64,000 nucleotides of DNA from Methylotenera sp. (GCA_020622105.1 JAHRYP010000003.1:1923-65922), one strand, 5' to 3'. Positions 27,381 through 39,085 are shown, counted from the stretch's first letter. Translations and numbers: made by a program. The notes: a model not told the origin generated them from the sequence alone.

Positions 27381-28256
27381 ATGAATTCAATCCGCGCAGT
27401 CCTGCTGCAAGCGCAGGCACAATTAAACAATGCACCTCTGCTTGATGCCATTGATGCCCGATACGAGTCACAGCTACTGCTGCAGCACGCGCTCAAGGTC
27501 AATCGTGCCTGGCTGATCGCTCACGAAAATGATGATCTAGCCGCAGACATTCAACATAAATTCAACACCTTAATCCAGCGCCGCATTGGCGGTGAACCTA
27601 TTGCCTATATATTAGGCTGTCGTGAGTTTTATGGCTTAAACCTGGCAGTAACACCTGCCACACTGATTCCGCGGCCAGACACTGAAATACTGGTAGATAT
27701 CGCTTTAGAAAAAATTCCGGCGAATCAAGCCGCTCAGATTCTGGATTTGGGTACCGGCACTGGCGCCATTGCACTAGCTATTGCACAGCAGCGCCCGCAA
27801 GCACAAGTCACTGGCGTAGATGCTTCCAAGCCTGCTTTAGAGGTTGCCATCAGCAATAGTCAGCAACTACATATTGCCAATACTCACTTTATATTAAGCG
27901 ACTGGTTTAATGATCTGAACGACACTCGCTTTGATGTCATTGTCAGCAACCCTCCCTATATTGAGGAAGCCGACGCGCATCTTAAACAAGGTGATCTGCG
28001 TTTTGAACCGATTTCTGCGCTGGCTTCCGGCGCAGACGGGCTTGACGACATACGGCGGATTATTGACAGCTGTTTAATTCATCTAAAACCACAGGGCTGG
28101 CTGATGTTTGAACACGGCTACAATCAGGCTGAAACCGTCAGAGAACTGATGGCGCAAACTGGGCTGGTTGCCATTGAAACATTCAAGGATTTAGGCGGCA
28201 ATGACCGCGTCACCATAGGCAAAAACCCGCTCATTGTCAGCACGCACTGGGACTAG
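27381..28256 (+). CDS. prmC: Peptide chain release factor N5-glutamine methyltransferase
   Basis: 291 aa. It methylates the Gln of the GGQ motif of RF1 and RF2. An N-terminal helical domain precedes PIAYILGCREFYGL, then the SAM site LDLGTGTGAIALAIA and the active-site NPPY in VIVSNPPYIEEADAHL. The protein ends with DLGGNDRVTIGK, which is typical of the family. It completes the hemA-prfA-prmC operon. Confidence 0.96.
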   Translation: MNSIRAVLLQAQAQLNNAPLLDAIDARYESQLLLQHALKVNRAWLIAHENDDLAADIQHKFNTLIQRRIGGEPIAYILGCREFYGLNLAVTPATLIPRPDTEILVDIALEKIPANQAAQILDLGTGTGAIALAIAQQRPQAQVTGVDASKPALEVAISNSQQLHIANTHFILSDWFNDLNDTRFDVIVSNPPYIEEADAHLKQGDLRFEPISALASGADGLDDIRRIIDSCLIHLKPQGWLMFEHGYNQAETVRELMAQTGLVAIETFKDLGGNDRVTIGKNPLIVSTHWD

Positions 28257-28268
28257 GCTTACGACTCA

Positions 28269-28817
28269 CTAAGCTACCTGATATTGATCTTTCAGAAGCA
28301 CATAATTGTTGGCTGAATACATGAAATGTGCGATTTCATCTGCCGTTAATGCACGTACTTTTTTTGCCGGCCTACCCACATACAGATAGCCGCTTTCAAG
28401 CACTTTCCCTTCCGGCACCAGACTGCCGGCTGCCAGCAACACATGCTTCTGCACCACAGCTTTATCCATGACGATACTGCCCATACCGATAAGCGCTTCA
28501 TCCTCTATCGTGCAGCCGTGCAATATGACTGAATGCCCTATCGTCACATTATTACCAATAACAAGCGGCGATCCGGCAGGATCAAGGCTCGATCGGTGGT
28601 TAACATGCAGCATGCTCAAATCCTGCACATTGGTGTTATTGCCAATGCGTATAAAGTTAACATCACCGCGAATCACAGCACCCGGCCATACCGAACTGTC
28701 TTGACCTATGATGACATCACCAATAATAGTTGCAGCAGAATGTACATAAACACTTTCTGCAATCTCAGGTAAATAATTAGCAAAGCTCTGAATATTTTGC
28801 GCAGGTGTTTTCGACAT
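28269..28817 (-). CDS. Gamma-carbonic anhydrase family protein (YrdA-like)
   Basis: 182 aa from the ATG at 28817, with an AGAG box upstream; the TTG one codon earlier is less likely. It is a left-handed beta helix with hexapeptide repeats (VIIGQDSSVWPGAVIRGD, IGNNTNVQD, VIGNNVTIGHSVILHGC). Three histidines in HVNHR and GHSVILHGC are placed as the zinc ligands of the gamma-carbonic anhydrase family. Many family members have weak or no measured carbonic anhydrase activity, so the reaction is not assured. It is convergent with prmC (12 bp gap) and divergent from metX. Confidence 0.92.
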   Translation of the reverse strand: MSKTPAQNIQSFANYLPEIAESVYVHSAATIIGDVIIGQDSSVWPGAVIRGDVNFIRIGNNTNVQDLSMLHVNHRSSLDPAGSPLVIGNNVTIGHSVILHGCTIEDEALIGMGSIVMDKAVVQKHVLLAAGSLVPEGKVLESGYLYVGRPAKKVRALTADEIAHFMYSANNYVLLKDQYQVA

Positions 28818-28871
28818 CAATCTCTTTCTAATTCACGATTTTTTGTATAAACCTGTTTCTGATTGCCATAG

Positions 28872-28877
28872 TATAAT
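28872..28877 (+). promoter_or_regulatory. -10 box (TATAAT) just upstream of metX
   Basis: A perfect TATAAT ends six bases before the metX ATG. No matching -35 hexamer was found at 16-18 bp spacing. If it is used, transcription would start at or next to the ATG, giving a leaderless or nearly leaderless mRNA. This fits the absence of a ribosome binding site. Confidence 0.4.
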
Positions 28878-28883
28878 CACAAA

Positions 28884-30041
28884 ATGTCTGAAAATAACTC
28901 TGTCGGCATTGTTGCCCCTGAAACTGCACACTTTAACGTACCGCTTAAACTCAAAAGCGGCCAGGTGTTGTCACAATATGATCTGGTTTATGAGACCTAC
29001 GGGACTCTGAATGCGGATAAATCTAACGCAGTACTGATCTGCCATGCGCTATCGGGTAATCACCATGTTGCCGGCAAATATAGCGAAGACGACAGATACC
29101 CGGGCTGGTGGGATAACCTGATTGGCCCCGGCAAGCCTCTGGATACCAACAAATTTTTTGTAATTGGCCTGAACAACCTTGGTGGCTGTCATGGCTCATC
29201 TGGGCCATCCAGCATGAATCCTGAAACCGGAAAACAATGGGGTTCTTTATTCCCAATTCTTACAGTAGAAGACTGGGTTAACTCACAAGCACGCTTACTA
29301 GATCATCTTGGCATCACACAACTGGCAGCTGTCATTGGTGGCAGCCTGGGCGGCATGCAAGCTTTACAGTGGTCTATCGCTTATGCTGACCGTGTACGCC
29401 ACGCATTGATTATTGCGTCTGCACCAAATCTGACGGCGCAGAATATGGCGTTTAACGAAGTTGCGCGCCAGGCCATTATTACCGACCCTGAGTTTCATAA
29501 CGGCGACTATTATGAGCATGGCGTAGTTCCTAGACGCGGCCTGCGCATTGCACGCATGCTGGGCCACATCACCTACCTAAGTGATGATGTGATGGGCGAA
29601 AAATTCGGCCGCAAGATTAAAGATACGATCAAATACAGCTTTGATGTTGAGTTCGAAATGGAATCCTACCTGCGCTATCAGGGCGATAAATTCGCAGGTA
29701 GCTTTGATGCAAACACCTACCTGCGCATGACGCGCGCGCTGGATTATTATGACCCGGCACTGGCTTTTGACGGCGACTTGAGCAAAGCGTTAAGTCAAAC
29801 CAAGGCAGAGTTTCTGGTGCTGTCTTTCACCAGTGACTGGCGCTTTTCACCGGCACGTTCACGCGAAATCGTCAAGGCTCTGCTGGATAACGAAAGCACC
29901 GTCAGTTACGCAGAAGTCACCGCTGCGCATGGGCATGATGCATTTCTGATGCCGGACGCGCATTACCACGCGATTTTGCGCAGTTACTTGAGCAACATTC
30001 AAACTGATAATAATCAGATTGGCAGCAACCATGCAGAATAA
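28884..30041 (+). CDS. metX: Homoserine O-acyltransferase MetX
   Basis: 385 aa. It acylates homoserine in methionine synthesis. Alpha/beta-hydrolase features are [10 protein letters not shown], the nucleophile Ser in [14 protein letters not shown], the oxyanion and lid region, an Asp in [17 protein letters not shown] and the catalytic His in [12 protein letters not shown]. Whether it uses acetyl- or succinyl-CoA is uncertain; many betaproteobacterial enzymes paired with MetW use succinyl-CoA. metW overlaps its 3' end. No ribosome binding site is seen before the ATG. Confidence 0.95.
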   Translation: MSENNSVGIVAPETAHFNVPLKLKSGQVLSQYDLVYETYGTLNADKSNAVLICHALSGNHHVAGKYSEDDRYPGWWDNLIGPGKPLDTNKFFVIGLNNLGGCHGSSGPSSMNPETGKQWGSLFPILTVEDWVNSQARLLDHLGITQLAAVIGGSLGGMQALQWSIAYADRVRHALIIASAPNLTAQNMAFNEVARQAIITDPEFHNGDYYEHGVVPRRGLRIARMLGHITYLSDDVMGEKFGRKIKDTIKYSFDVEFEMESYLRYQGDKFAGSFDANTYLRMTRALDYYDPALAFDGDLSKALSQTKAEFLVLSFTSDWRFSPARSREIVKALLDNESTVSYAEVTAAHGHDAFLMPDAHYHAILRSYLSNIQTDNNQIGSNHAE

Positions 30042-30636
30042 TGTGAATATTACAGATTTCAGACAAGACTTTGCAATAATTGCAAATTGGGTTAAATTTG
30101 GTTCTAAAGTGCTGGATTTAGGCTGCGGCGATGGCCAACTATTGCAATTTCTGCGCAGCTCGTTAGAAATCAAAGGCTACGGCGTAGAAAAAGATGACGC
30201 CAATTTGCTTGCCTGCATCCAAAATGGCACTAATGTTATCCAGATGGATCTGGAAGATGGCCTGTCTGGTTTTGAGGATCAATCTTTTGATACCGTAGTA
30301 CTGTCACAGACGCTGCAAGCCATGCACAATACCGAAAAAATCGTGCTGGAAATGCTACGCGTAGGCCAGGAAATTATTGTGACATTCCCGAATTTTGGCT
30401 ACTGGAGAAATCGCTGGCAAATCACCGCCGGGCGCATGCCTGTGTCCAAAACGCTACCCTATCAATGGTACGACACACCTAATGTACATTTATGTACCAT
30501 CCATGATTTTGATGCGTTCTGCCATAACCACCAGATAGAAATCATTGAGCGCAAGGTGATTACCGATGGCAAAGAAGTCAGCTTCATGCCAAATATGCTC
30601 GGCAATCTGGCGATGTATCGACTAAAAGCACGTTAG
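30031..30636 (+). CDS. metW: Methionine biosynthesis protein MetW
   Basis: 201 aa from the ATG at 30031; a TTG at 30019 would add four residues. It is a class I SAM-methyltransferase-like fold with [15 protein letters not shown] and a C-terminal [13 protein letters not shown] that marks MetW. It is required with MetX for homoserine acylation in organisms that have the pair. Its start overlaps the end of metX by 11 bp, indicating translational coupling. A perfect palindrome follows the stop. Confidence 0.95.
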   Translation: MQNNVNITDFRQDFAIIANWVKFGSKVLDLGCGDGQLLQFLRSSLEIKGYGVEKDDANLLACIQNGTNVIQMDLEDGLSGFEDQSFDTVVLSQTLQAMHNTEKIVLEMLRVGQEIIVTFPNFGYWRNRWQITAGRMPVSKTLPYQWYDTPNVHLCTIHDFDAFCHNHQIEIIERKVITDGKEVSFMPNMLGNLAMYRLKAR

Positions 30637-30638
30637 CA

Positions 30639-30668
30639 TCATAGCCTGCAATATATTGCAGGCTATGA
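30639..30668. terminator. perfect 30-bp palindrome between convergent metW and ampG
   Basis: TCATAGCCTGCAATA and its exact reverse complement meet at 30653/30654 with no loop bases forced. It occupies nearly the whole 39-bp gap between two convergent stop codons. It would act as a bidirectional terminator, although no T-run follows on either side. Confidence 0.7.
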
Positions 30669-30675
30669 CAGCAGA

Positions 30676-32184
30676 TTATGCACTCGACTCACGCCTGCTG
30701 ATTTTATCTACTGACAACCGCATCCAAGCCAGCATCAGCAAGCCCGGCAGCGCAACCAGCGCCGAAAACAGGAAAAAGCTCTGCCAGCCGATAGTTTCCG
30801 CCAGTACACCAGAAACCGGACTGACATAAATACGCCCGACTGAAGCCAGCGCTGACAATAAAGCATAATGCGTAGCACTGAACTGATTACTGCACAAAGC
30901 CATCAGCAATGCTACAAATGCAGCTGTACCCATGCCGCCAGTGATATTTTCAAGCGCGATTGCCGCCAACAGCAGCGTATCTATCTGCGTAGGCTCCGCA
31001 ATCGACACAAATCCCAGATCAAACGGCTGCAGCACAAAACCTCCCCAGGCGCCTTTGCCCAGCATAGCAAGTGCATAAAACCCGAAATTGGATAGCAGTT
31101 GCAGAATGCCAAAACTCATCAGCGCCTGAAACAGACTCAATCGGATCATGAGCAGACCGGCAACAAAGGCCCCTATGATTGTCAGCCAGATACCCATCAC
31201 TTTGTTGATAATGCCGACTTCAACCTGACTGAATAGCATACCTTTCAACAAAAATGGCGTCAGCAGACTGCCAGCAAAGGCGTCACCCAATTTGTAGAGA
31301 ATAATTAAGATCAGAAATGCCCAGGCACTTTTCTGGCTGAAATAACTTGCGAGTGATTGATTCAGCGTCGCAAAGCCGACAGCTCTGGCGGCCATCAGAC
31401 CCAGCGGCAAGGCCACTGCAATACTGGTTAGAATATAAGCAAGCTGATGCCATTTATTTGAACTGTCGACATCAAACCCGCCAAAAATAAACAGTTGTCG
31501 CACCAGGTAAGCACTCACAAACACACCAACAACAAGTGCAACAAACCCCAACAGCTCGCGCTTGGGGTCTGAGGCCAACGGTCTGATTTCGCTTTTAACA
31601 GCTGGTAGAAATAATAAGGAAAATATGGCGGCTGCCAGCATGATCATGGCCATCACTGCATAGACACGACCCCAGCTTTGCCACTGGTCTGCCCAGATCA
31701 GCGCTACACCGCCCGATAAAATCATGCCCATGCGGTAACCCAGTACCGACATTGAAGCACCGATGCCGCGCTCATTTTCGACCAGAAGATCAGTCCGGTA
31801 AGCATCTATGACAATATCCTGAGATGCAGACAAAAAAGCCAGCAACAATGCACAAAGTGCGAACAGTTGCGGACTTTCGGCAAAAACCAGCGTAGACAGG
31901 TAATAAATGATTGCTGCCAGCAATAATTGCGTAATCACCAGCCAGCCACGCCTTCTGCCAAATAGCGGCGGCTCAAACCGGTCCATCAGTGGTGCCCATA
32001 GAAACTTGAAGGTATAAGGCATGCCGACTAGTGCCAGAAAGCCTATTGTTGCAATTGCAACGCCATCCATCGCTAGCCACGCTTGCATGGCCTGCCCGGT
32101 TAATGCAAGTGGCAAACCCGAGACAAAGCCGAGAAATAATATTGCAATGAGGCGCTGTAAACGCTTTATTTGATCTAGTTTCAT
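30676..32184 (-). CDS. ampG: AmpG-type muropeptide permease (MFS)
   Basis: 502 aa with about 12-14 hydrophobic segments. The N-terminus LFLGFVSGLPLALTGQAMQAW and the early GMPYTFKFLWAPLMDRF are typical of AmpG. DIVIDAYRTDLL in the first half is another family signature. AmpG imports GlcNAc-anhydroMurNAc peptides from the periplasm for recycling. Their cytoplasmic processing needs AmpD, whose tail is at the left edge of the window. It lies 15 bp downstream of xthA on the same strand. No ampC/ampR is seen. Confidence 0.92.
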   Translation of the reverse strand: MKLDQIKRLQRLIAILFLGFVSGLPLALTGQAMQAWLAMDGVAIATIGFLALVGMPYTFKFLWAPLMDRFEPPLFGRRRGWLVITQLLLAAIIYYLSTLVFAESPQLFALCALLLAFLSASQDIVIDAYRTDLLVENERGIGASMSVLGYRMGMILSGGVALIWADQWQSWGRVYAVMAMIMLAAAIFSLLFLPAVKSEIRPLASDPKRELLGFVALVVGVFVSAYLVRQLFIFGGFDVDSSNKWHQLAYILTSIAVALPLGLMAARAVGFATLNQSLASYFSQKSAWAFLILIILYKLGDAFAGSLLTPFLLKGMLFSQVEVGIINKVMGIWLTIIGAFVAGLLMIRLSLFQALMSFGILQLLSNFGFYALAMLGKGAWGGFVLQPFDLGFVSIAEPTQIDTLLLAAIALENITGGMGTAAFVALLMALCSNQFSATHYALLSALASVGRIYVSPVSGVLAETIGWQSFFLFSALVALPGLLMLAWMRLSVDKISRRESSA

Positions 32185-32199
32185 CTGATTGTAATTAGC

Positions 32200-33006
32200 C
32201 TAGTAGCCTGCATTGGCATAATCGATTATTAACGGCGCATGATCGCTGAATCGCTCATCTTTATACACACTGGTAGCCACGGCTTTTTCTGCAACCTCCG
32301 GCGTTGCTATCTGATAATCAATACGCCAGCCTACGTTCTTTGCCCAGGCCTGACCACGATTGCTCCACCAGGTATAACATTCATCCGTAGTATTTGGATG
32401 CAACTTGCGATAAACATCTACCCAGCCTAGCTCATCAAATAATGTTGTGAGCCATGCACGCTCTTCCGGCAGAAAACCGGAATTCTTTTTATTGCCTTTC
32501 CAGTTTTTTAAATCAATCTCTTTGTGTGCAATATTCCAGTCACCGCAGATCACAACATCGCGCCCGCTTGTTTTGAGTGCTTTTAATTGCGGCATGAAGC
32601 GCTCCATGACGCTGAATTTAAAAGCCTGCCGTTCCTCGCCACTGGAACCGGATGGCAAATACAGCGAAACCACACTTAAATTACCGAATCTTGCTTCGAT
32701 ATAGCGGCCTTCGCTATCAATGTCCGCCATGCAATGATCACCTGCTTTACAATTACCTAAACCCTCAATAACCGCATCCGGCTGTTTTTTTGTATAGATA
32801 CCAACACCGCTATAGCCTTTTTTCTCAGCGTAATGGAAATAACCAAAATAGCCTTCAGGATTCAGCATTTCGGTTGTCATGTCAGTCACCTGCGCCTTGA
32901 TTTCCTGCATGCAGATCACATCAGCATCCTGTTTTTTTAGCCATGCGTAAAGACCTTTATTTGTAGCAGAGCGGATGCCATTTAAATTTAACGATATAAT
33001 CTTCAA
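32200..33006 (-). CDS. xthA: Exodeoxyribonuclease III
   Basis: 268 aa. It is an AP endonuclease and 3'-exonuclease of the exonuclease-endonuclease-phosphatase fold, used in base excision repair. Active-site motifs in order are LNLNGIRSA, the metal-binding Glu in VICMQEIKAQ, YLPSGS, the Asp/Asn pair in GDWNIAHKEIDL, and the catalytic SDHAPLIIDY near the C-terminus. It starts only 32 bp from the divergent pyrE start, so its promoter must overlap one or both coding regions. Confidence 0.96.
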   Translation of the reverse strand: MKIISLNLNGIRSATNKGLYAWLKKQDADVICMQEIKAQVTDMTTEMLNPEGYFGYFHYAEKKGYSGVGIYTKKQPDAVIEGLGNCKAGDHCMADIDSEGRYIEARFGNLSVVSLYLPSGSSGEERQAFKFSVMERFMPQLKALKTSGRDVVICGDWNIAHKEIDLKNWKGNKKNSGFLPEERAWLTTLFDELGWVDVYRKLHPNTTDECYTWWSNRGQAWAKNVGWRIDYQIATPEVAEKAVATSVYKDERFSDHAPLIIDYANAGY

Positions 33007-33038
33007 AAGTATATTCCTGATAACAGTAGATAGATAAC

Positions 33039-33692
33039 ATGACCCAACAGGCAGATCAATTCAGACAAGAGTTTATCGCATTTGCGATTAAAAAAGAGGT
33101 TTTACGCTTCGGTGAATTCAAAACCAAGGCTGGGCGCCTAAGCCCATATTTTTTCAATGCCGGTTTATTTAACGACGGTGAGAGCCTGATGAAATTAGGC
33201 GAATTTTATGCGGAAGCGATCCAGAACTCTGGAATTGAATTTGACATGCTGTTCGGTCCCGCCTATAAAGGTATTACATTAGCGGCAAGTATTGCCATTG
33301 CTTTTGCCAAAAATGGTCGCAATATTCCTTATGCTTACAACCGCAAAGAGGCAAAAGACCATGGCGAAGGTGGTGTGATAGTAGGTAGCCCGCTAAAAGG
33401 TAAAGTTCTCATCATTGATGACGTAATTTCGGCAGGTACCTCGGTCCGTGAGTCGGTAGAACTCATTCAGGCTAATGGCGCTAAGGCCTGTGGCGTCGCC
33501 ATTGCGATCGATAGGCAAGAGAAAGGACTGGGCGAGCTTTCAGCGGTGCAGGAAGTTGTAAAATCGAACCAGATTCCTGTATGTGCGATTGCAAATCTGG
33601 ATGATTTATTGAACTATTTAAAGTCACATCAAGATTTGGTGCAAAACTTGCATGCGGTTGAGGTATATCGCCAAAAATATGGCGTCATTTAA
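33039..33692 (+). CDS. pyrE: Orotate phosphoribosyltransferase
   Basis: 217 aa. It joins orotate and PRPP to form OMP in pyrimidine synthesis. The PRPP loop is VLIIDDVISAGTSVRES, and the orotate/PRPP flexible loop is NRKEAKDHGEGGVIVG. FGPAYKGITLAASIAIA is also typical. The pyrE-xth pairing is conserved in many betaproteobacteria from memory. A DUF4124 protein gene follows. Confidence 0.97.
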   Translation: MTQQADQFRQEFIAFAIKKEVLRFGEFKTKAGRLSPYFFNAGLFNDGESLMKLGEFYAEAIQNSGIEFDMLFGPAYKGITLAASIAIAFAKNGRNIPYAYNRKEAKDHGEGGVIVGSPLKGKVLIIDDVISAGTSVRESVELIQANGAKACGVAIAIDRQEKGLGELSAVQEVVKSNQIPVCAIANLDDLLNYLKSHQDLVQNLHAVEVYRQKYGVI

Positions 33693-33755
33693 TTTAACTT
33701 GAACTGCCCCATATGCGTCAGTTCGGTACATAAGCTGAAGGTGCTTCGAGTCATC

Positions 33756-34427
33756 ATGTCGCAATTACTGAGATTAACGCTGAAAAAAACCAATCGTATT
33801 ATTTGGATGCGGTCGGTATTGGTGACTTTATTACTTTCAGCGCTATGTGCCATGCAGCCTGCACACGCAGAAGGTTCTGGCCGCATCGTGAAATGGAAAG
33901 ACGAAAAAGGCGTCACGCATTACGGAGACTCGATACCACCTCAGTATTCGGATCGCGATAACTCCTTGATGAACAAACAAGGCATTACTATTCAACACAA
34001 TAAACCGAATGCCCCTCTACAGAATAAAGAAGAGGAATTAGTGCAACTAGAACAGGCTAAAAAAGACCGGGCATTACTAGGCACCTTCACCAATGCAGAT
34101 GAAATTGACCTGACGCGCGACCGTAATCTGGAGCCTGAATTGCTTGCGCTCAAAAACCTGCAGCAGGACAGAGCTGTCGCCCAGAAAAAAGTTGATAAAT
34201 CAAAAGCTGCTGCTGATGCATTCAGCAAGTCAAAAAAACCTGTTCCCCCATCTATCAGCGCCGAGCATAAAATAAATACAGATGGACTGGCAAAAATAGA
34301 TCAGCGCATCAGCGAACGTCAGCGAACCGTTGATAACATACGCCAACGTTTCGAAGATGACAAAAAACGCTATCTCATACTAAGAGGCCAAAGTCCGGCT
34401 AACCCAGCTGGCGAAACAAATAAATAA
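33756..34427 (+). CDS. DUF4124 domain-containing periplasmic protein
   Basis: 223 aa from the ATG at 33756. Another ATG at 33807 would start directly at the signal peptide (MRSVLVTLLLSALCAM). A TTG at 33699 is in frame but lacks support. After a signal peptide ending at AHA|EG comes a short DUF4124 domain, recognisable by RIVKWKDEKGVTHYGDSIPP. The rest, about residues 75-223, is hydrophilic, Lys/Gln/Asp-rich and likely coiled-coil. Function unknown. It lies downstream of pyrE and ends in a hairpin convergent with gatB. Confidence 0.85.
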   Translation: MSQLLRLTLKKTNRIIWMRSVLVTLLLSALCAMQPAHAEGSGRIVKWKDEKGVTHYGDSIPPQYSDRDNSLMNKQGITIQHNKPNAPLQNKEEELVQLEQAKKDRALLGTFTNADEIDLTRDRNLEPELLALKNLQQDRAVAQKKVDKSKAAADAFSKSKKPVPPSISAEHKINTDGLAKIDQRISERQRTVDNIRQRFEDDKKRYLILRGQSPANPAGETNK

Positions 34428-34456
34428 GGGCCGGCAAAATATCTGCCGACCCTTTC
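34426..34456. terminator. hairpin downstream of the DUF4124 gene
   Basis: AGGG plus CGGCA (34427-34436) pairs with TGCCG plus CCCT (34444-34453), with one mismatch and a 7-nt loop. It overlaps the stop codon region on the left and is followed by TTTC. The convergent gatB gene ends about 80 bp further on. Probably an intrinsic terminator. Confidence 0.6.
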
Positions 34457-34536
34457 AATCAAAATACTTGCACTTTCCAATCGTCACAACCTAAATTAGC
34501 TATGCAGTAACGCAAGCGAAGAATAGTGCTAAGAAA

Positions 34537-35985
34537 TTATGCGCCTAGTTTTTTCTTCAGCATTTCGTTCACTTGTGCAGGATTTGCCTTTCCTTTTGAC
34601 GCTTTCATGGCTTGGCCTACCAACGCATTAAATGCTTTTTCTTTACCTGCTTTGAATTCCTCTACCATCGCAGCATTTGCAGCCAGCACTTCATCAATAA
34701 TCGCTTCAATCGCACCGGTGTCAGAAACCTGCTTGAGGCCTTTTGCCTCAATGATGGTATCCACTTCACCTTCGCCTGCCCACATCGCTTCAAATACCTG
34801 TTTCGCCGCATTATTTGAAATGGTGTTATCAGCAATCCGTTTAAGCAAGCTTGCCAATTGCGCAGCATTTAGCGGTGACTCAGTAATGGATTTTTCTTCT
34901 ACATTTAATTTTGCAGAAATTGCCCCCATGACCCAGTTCGCAGCAGGTTTTGCATCAGCGCCAGCATTCACCGCATCCACAAAGTAATTTGCAACATCAC
35001 GGCTGGCGGTAAGTGTAGCTGCATCGTAGCTGGTTAAGCCGTATTCTGATTCAAAACGTGCTTTCATCGCCTCTGGAAGTTCTGGCATTAGCGCTCTAAC
35101 ACGTGCTTTATCAGCCTCGGTAATCTCCAGCGGCAATAAGTCAGGGTCAGGGAAGTAACGATAATCGTTGGCTTCCTCTTTACTGCGCATCGCACGTGTT
35201 TCACCAGTATCCGGGTTAAATAGCACCGTTGCCTGCTGAATCTTACCGCCATCTTCCAGCGTTTCAATCTGCCAGCGTGTTTCAAACTCAATCGCCTGCT
35301 GCATGAACTTGAATGAGTTCAGATTCTTGATCTCACGACGTGTACCAAGTTTTTCAGTACCTTTAGGTCGCACAGATACGTTCACGTCACAGCGGAAACT
35401 GCCTTCTTGCATATTACCGTCGCAGATGCCAATCCACTGCACCAGTTCGTGCAGTTTTTTAGCGTAAGCCACAGCTTCAGCAGCTGATCGCATATCAGGC
35501 TCGGTTACGATCTCCAGCAATGGCGTACCGGCACGATTCAAATCAATGCCGCTCATACCCTCTACTGCGCCATGCACAGACTTACCAGCATCTTCTTCCA
35601 GATGCGCACGTGTGATGTTGACCACTTTTTCATAAGCTGCATTTTTGCCTACTGCGGGTACTTGAATCGTTACTGCGCCTTTACCGACTACCGGCAGTTC
35701 GTACTGGCTGATCTGGTAACCCTTGGGTAAATCCGGGTAAAAATAATTTTTACGTGCAAACACAGAGCGCGGCGTAATCTCGGCATTGACTGCCAGACCA
35801 AATTTAATTGCGCAATTGACGGCCTCTTTATTTAGCACCGGCAGCACGCCAGGCAAGGCAATACTCACCTCACAGGCTTGCGTATTAGGTTCTGAACCAA
35901 ATGCCGTAGATGCGCCTGAAAAGATTTTTGTTTTTGTTTGTAACTGGGCGTGAGTTTCCAGCCCGATAACGACTTCCCATTCCAT
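34537..35985 (-). CDS. gatB: Asp-tRNA(Asn)/Glu-tRNA(Gln) amidotransferase subunit B
   Basis: 482 aa. GatB activates the misacylated Glu-tRNA(Gln) or Asp-tRNA(Asn) by phosphorylation and channels ammonia from GatA. Signatures are [57 protein letters not shown] and [13 protein letters not shown]-terminal YqeY-like helical tail ends in [20 protein letters not shown] box overlaps the end of gatA one base before the start. It is the last gene of gatC-gatA-gatB. Confidence 0.97.
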   Translation of the reverse strand: MEWEVVIGLETHAQLQTKTKIFSGASTAFGSEPNTQACEVSIALPGVLPVLNKEAVNCAIKFGLAVNAEITPRSVFARKNYFYPDLPKGYQISQYELPVVGKGAVTIQVPAVGKNAAYEKVVNITRAHLEEDAGKSVHGAVEGMSGIDLNRAGTPLLEIVTEPDMRSAAEAVAYAKKLHELVQWIGICDGNMQEGSFRCDVNVSVRPKGTEKLGTRREIKNLNSFKFMQQAIEFETRWQIETLEDGGKIQQATVLFNPDTGETRAMRSKEEANDYRYFPDPDLLPLEITEADKARVRALMPELPEAMKARFESEYGLTSYDAATLTASRDVANYFVDAVNAGADAKPAANWVMGAISAKLNVEEKSITESPLNAAQLASLLKRIADNTISNNAAKQVFEAMWAGEGEVDTIIEAKGLKQVSDTGAIEAIIDEVLAANAAMVEEFKAGKEKAFNALVGQAMKASKGKANPAQVNEMLKKKLGA

Positions 35986-35986
35986 A

Positions 35987-37471
35987 TTATTTAGTTCCTT
36001 GCGGCGTTGGCAGGTCTGGCATTCTGGTATGCCAGTCTGTTACTTGTTGATATTGGTGTGCCACATTCAGCATGCGTGCTTCATCAAAATAATTACCGAT
36101 AATCTGCAAACCTACCGGCAAAGCCTTACCATCGTCACCGGTACTGAAACCTGCCGGCACACTCATACCGGGCAAGCCTGCCAAGTTAGTAGAAATCGTA
36201 TAAATATCCTGTAGATACATCGCGACCGGGTCATCTACTTTTTCACCGGCTTTAAATGCAGTCGACGGCGCAGCTGGCCCCATGATTACATCACAATGCT
36301 TGAAAGCTTCTTCAAAGTCCTGCGCGATCAGTCGGCGAATCTGCTGTGCTTTCAGATAATACGCATCATAGTAACCCGCGCTCAGCACATAAGTACCAAT
36401 CAAAATACGGCGTTTCACTTCCGCACCAAAGCCTTCAGCACGGCTCTTGCAATACATATCCATCAGGTCGGTATATTCTGCGGCACGATGACCATAGCGC
36501 ACACCATCATAGCGTGACAGATTGCTTGAAGCTTCAGCCGGAGCCAGCACGTAATAAACAGGAATAGATAACCCGGTATTCGGCAATGAAATCTCAACGA
36601 TTTCTGCACCGAGTTTTTTATATTCTGCAATTGCGGCCTCAATCACTTTGCCAACGTTAGCATCCAAACCTTCAGCAAAAAATTCTTTAGGCAAACCAAC
36701 GCGCAAACCTTGCAATGGCTTATTCAGATCACGCGCGTAATCTTCTTTTTCACGATTGAGGCTAGTGGAATCGCGCTCATCAAAGCCTGCCATCACATTC
36801 ATCATAAGGGCGCAGTCTTCGGCCGATTTAGCCATTGGGCCGGCTTGGTCAAGGCTGGAAGCAAAAGCGATCATGCCATAACGTGACACTACGCCATAAG
36901 TCGGTTTCAAACCGGTTAAGCCGCATAACGATGCCGGTTGGCGAATTGAGCCGCCAGTATCAGTACCGCTTGCTGCTGCACACAGACGCGCTGCCACGGC
37001 TGCTGCACTGCCGCCGCTACTGCCGCCCGGAACGCGCGTAAAATCCCAAGGATTTTTTACGCCGCCGAAATAACTGGTCTCGTTAGATGAACCCATCGCA
37101 AATTCATCCATATTGGTTTTACCCAGATTAACGGCTCCGGCGGCATCAAACTTTGTAATTACCTGCGCATCATATGGTGCAACAAAATTCGCCAGCATTT
37201 TAGAGCCGCAGGTAGTTTTCCAGCCGTTGGCACAGAAAATATCTTTCTGCGCGATAGGAATACCGGTCAATGGCTCAGCATTGCCGGCGGTAATACGCAC
37301 ATCTGCTGCTTTTGCCTGTGCCAGTGTTCTGTCCTGATCCAGCGCAATATAAGCGTTGATTTCCGGATTGAATGTGTTGATGCGATTGAGGAATGCCTGC
37401 GTCAGCTCAACGCTGGAAACTTCTTTTTTAGCCAGCATCTGGCTTAATGTTTTTAAGCTACTGTTAATCAT
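35987..37471 (-). CDS. gatA: Asp-tRNA(Asn)/Glu-tRNA(Gln) amidotransferase subunit A
   Basis: 494 aa, an amidase-signature glutaminase that supplies ammonia to GatB. The catalytic Lys is in [11 protein letters not shown]. The cis-Ser and nucleophile Ser are in [18 protein letters not shown] and [16 protein letters not shown]. Transcribed between gatC and gatB with gaps of a few bases. The presence of GatCAB implies indirect charging of tRNA(Gln) and/or tRNA(Asn), which is usual in this group. Confidence 0.97.
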   Translation of the reverse strand: MINSSLKTLSQMLAKKEVSSVELTQAFLNRINTFNPEINAYIALDQDRTLAQAKAADVRITAGNAEPLTGIPIAQKDIFCANGWKTTCGSKMLANFVAPYDAQVITKFDAAGAVNLGKTNMDEFAMGSSNETSYFGGVKNPWDFTRVPGGSSGGSAAAVAARLCAAASGTDTGGSIRQPASLCGLTGLKPTYGVVSRYGMIAFASSLDQAGPMAKSAEDCALMMNVMAGFDERDSTSLNREKEDYARDLNKPLQGLRVGLPKEFFAEGLDANVGKVIEAAIAEYKKLGAEIVEISLPNTGLSIPVYYVLAPAEASSNLSRYDGVRYGHRAAEYTDLMDMYCKSRAEGFGAEVKRRILIGTYVLSAGYYDAYYLKAQQIRRLIAQDFEEAFKHCDVIMGPAAPSTAFKAGEKVDDPVAMYLQDIYTISTNLAGLPGMSVPAGFSTGDDGKALPVGLQIIGNYFDEARMLNVAHQYQQVTDWHTRMPDLPTPQGTK

Positions 37472-37477
37472 GTGCTG

Positions 37478-37792
37478 TTACTCGATTACTTTAGGTACAA
37501 GATAAAGACCGCAATCAACGGCGCGTTCGGTAGAGCCGTTACCAAGTGCCGGCGCAATTTTCTGGAATGCTTCGCGCTGGTTGGTTTTGGTCACTACGTC
37601 TTCGCGCAGGCGCTGCACGACATCCTGCGAATGTGACATCGGGACGATACCTTCAGTGTTCACTGCCTGCATTTGCTCGATCAGACCCAAAATTCCAGTA
37701 AGTTTGGTGAGCGTCGCGGCGGCTTCACCCTCACTGACTTCGATGCGCGCGAGGTGCGCTATTTTTTTGATATCTTCAATACTTAGTGCCAT
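37478..37792 (-). CDS. gatC: Asp-tRNA(Asn)/Glu-tRNA(Gln) amidotransferase subunit C
   Basis: 104 aa, slightly longer than the usual 95 or so. It begins [20 protein letters not shown] and contains [16 protein letters not shown], the typical belt that wraps GatA and GatB. It stabilises the complex. It heads the gatCAB operon and is divergent from mreB across 249 bp, which contain no other coding sequence. Confidence 0.95.
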   Translation of the reverse strand: MALSIEDIKKIAHLARIEVSEGEAAATLTKLTGILGLIEQMQAVNTEGIVPMSHSQDVVQRLREDVVTKTNQREAFQKIAPALGNGSTERAVDCGLYLVPKVIE

Positions 37793-37978
37793 GCTTCAAT
37801 AATCCGAAATGATAGTGGGAGCAATTTGATGACATCTTAATCAAATCATTCATTTTAAAAAGTTTTGTTGTTAACCATGATCTTGAAATTAAGTTGGATT
37901 TTCAGCCTAATTTTTCCAATGCATCTTAATTTTCAACAAGATATGCGGTATTATACCCTGATTTCAGGTACGCCTTAA

Positions 37979-39085
<1,107 letters not shown>

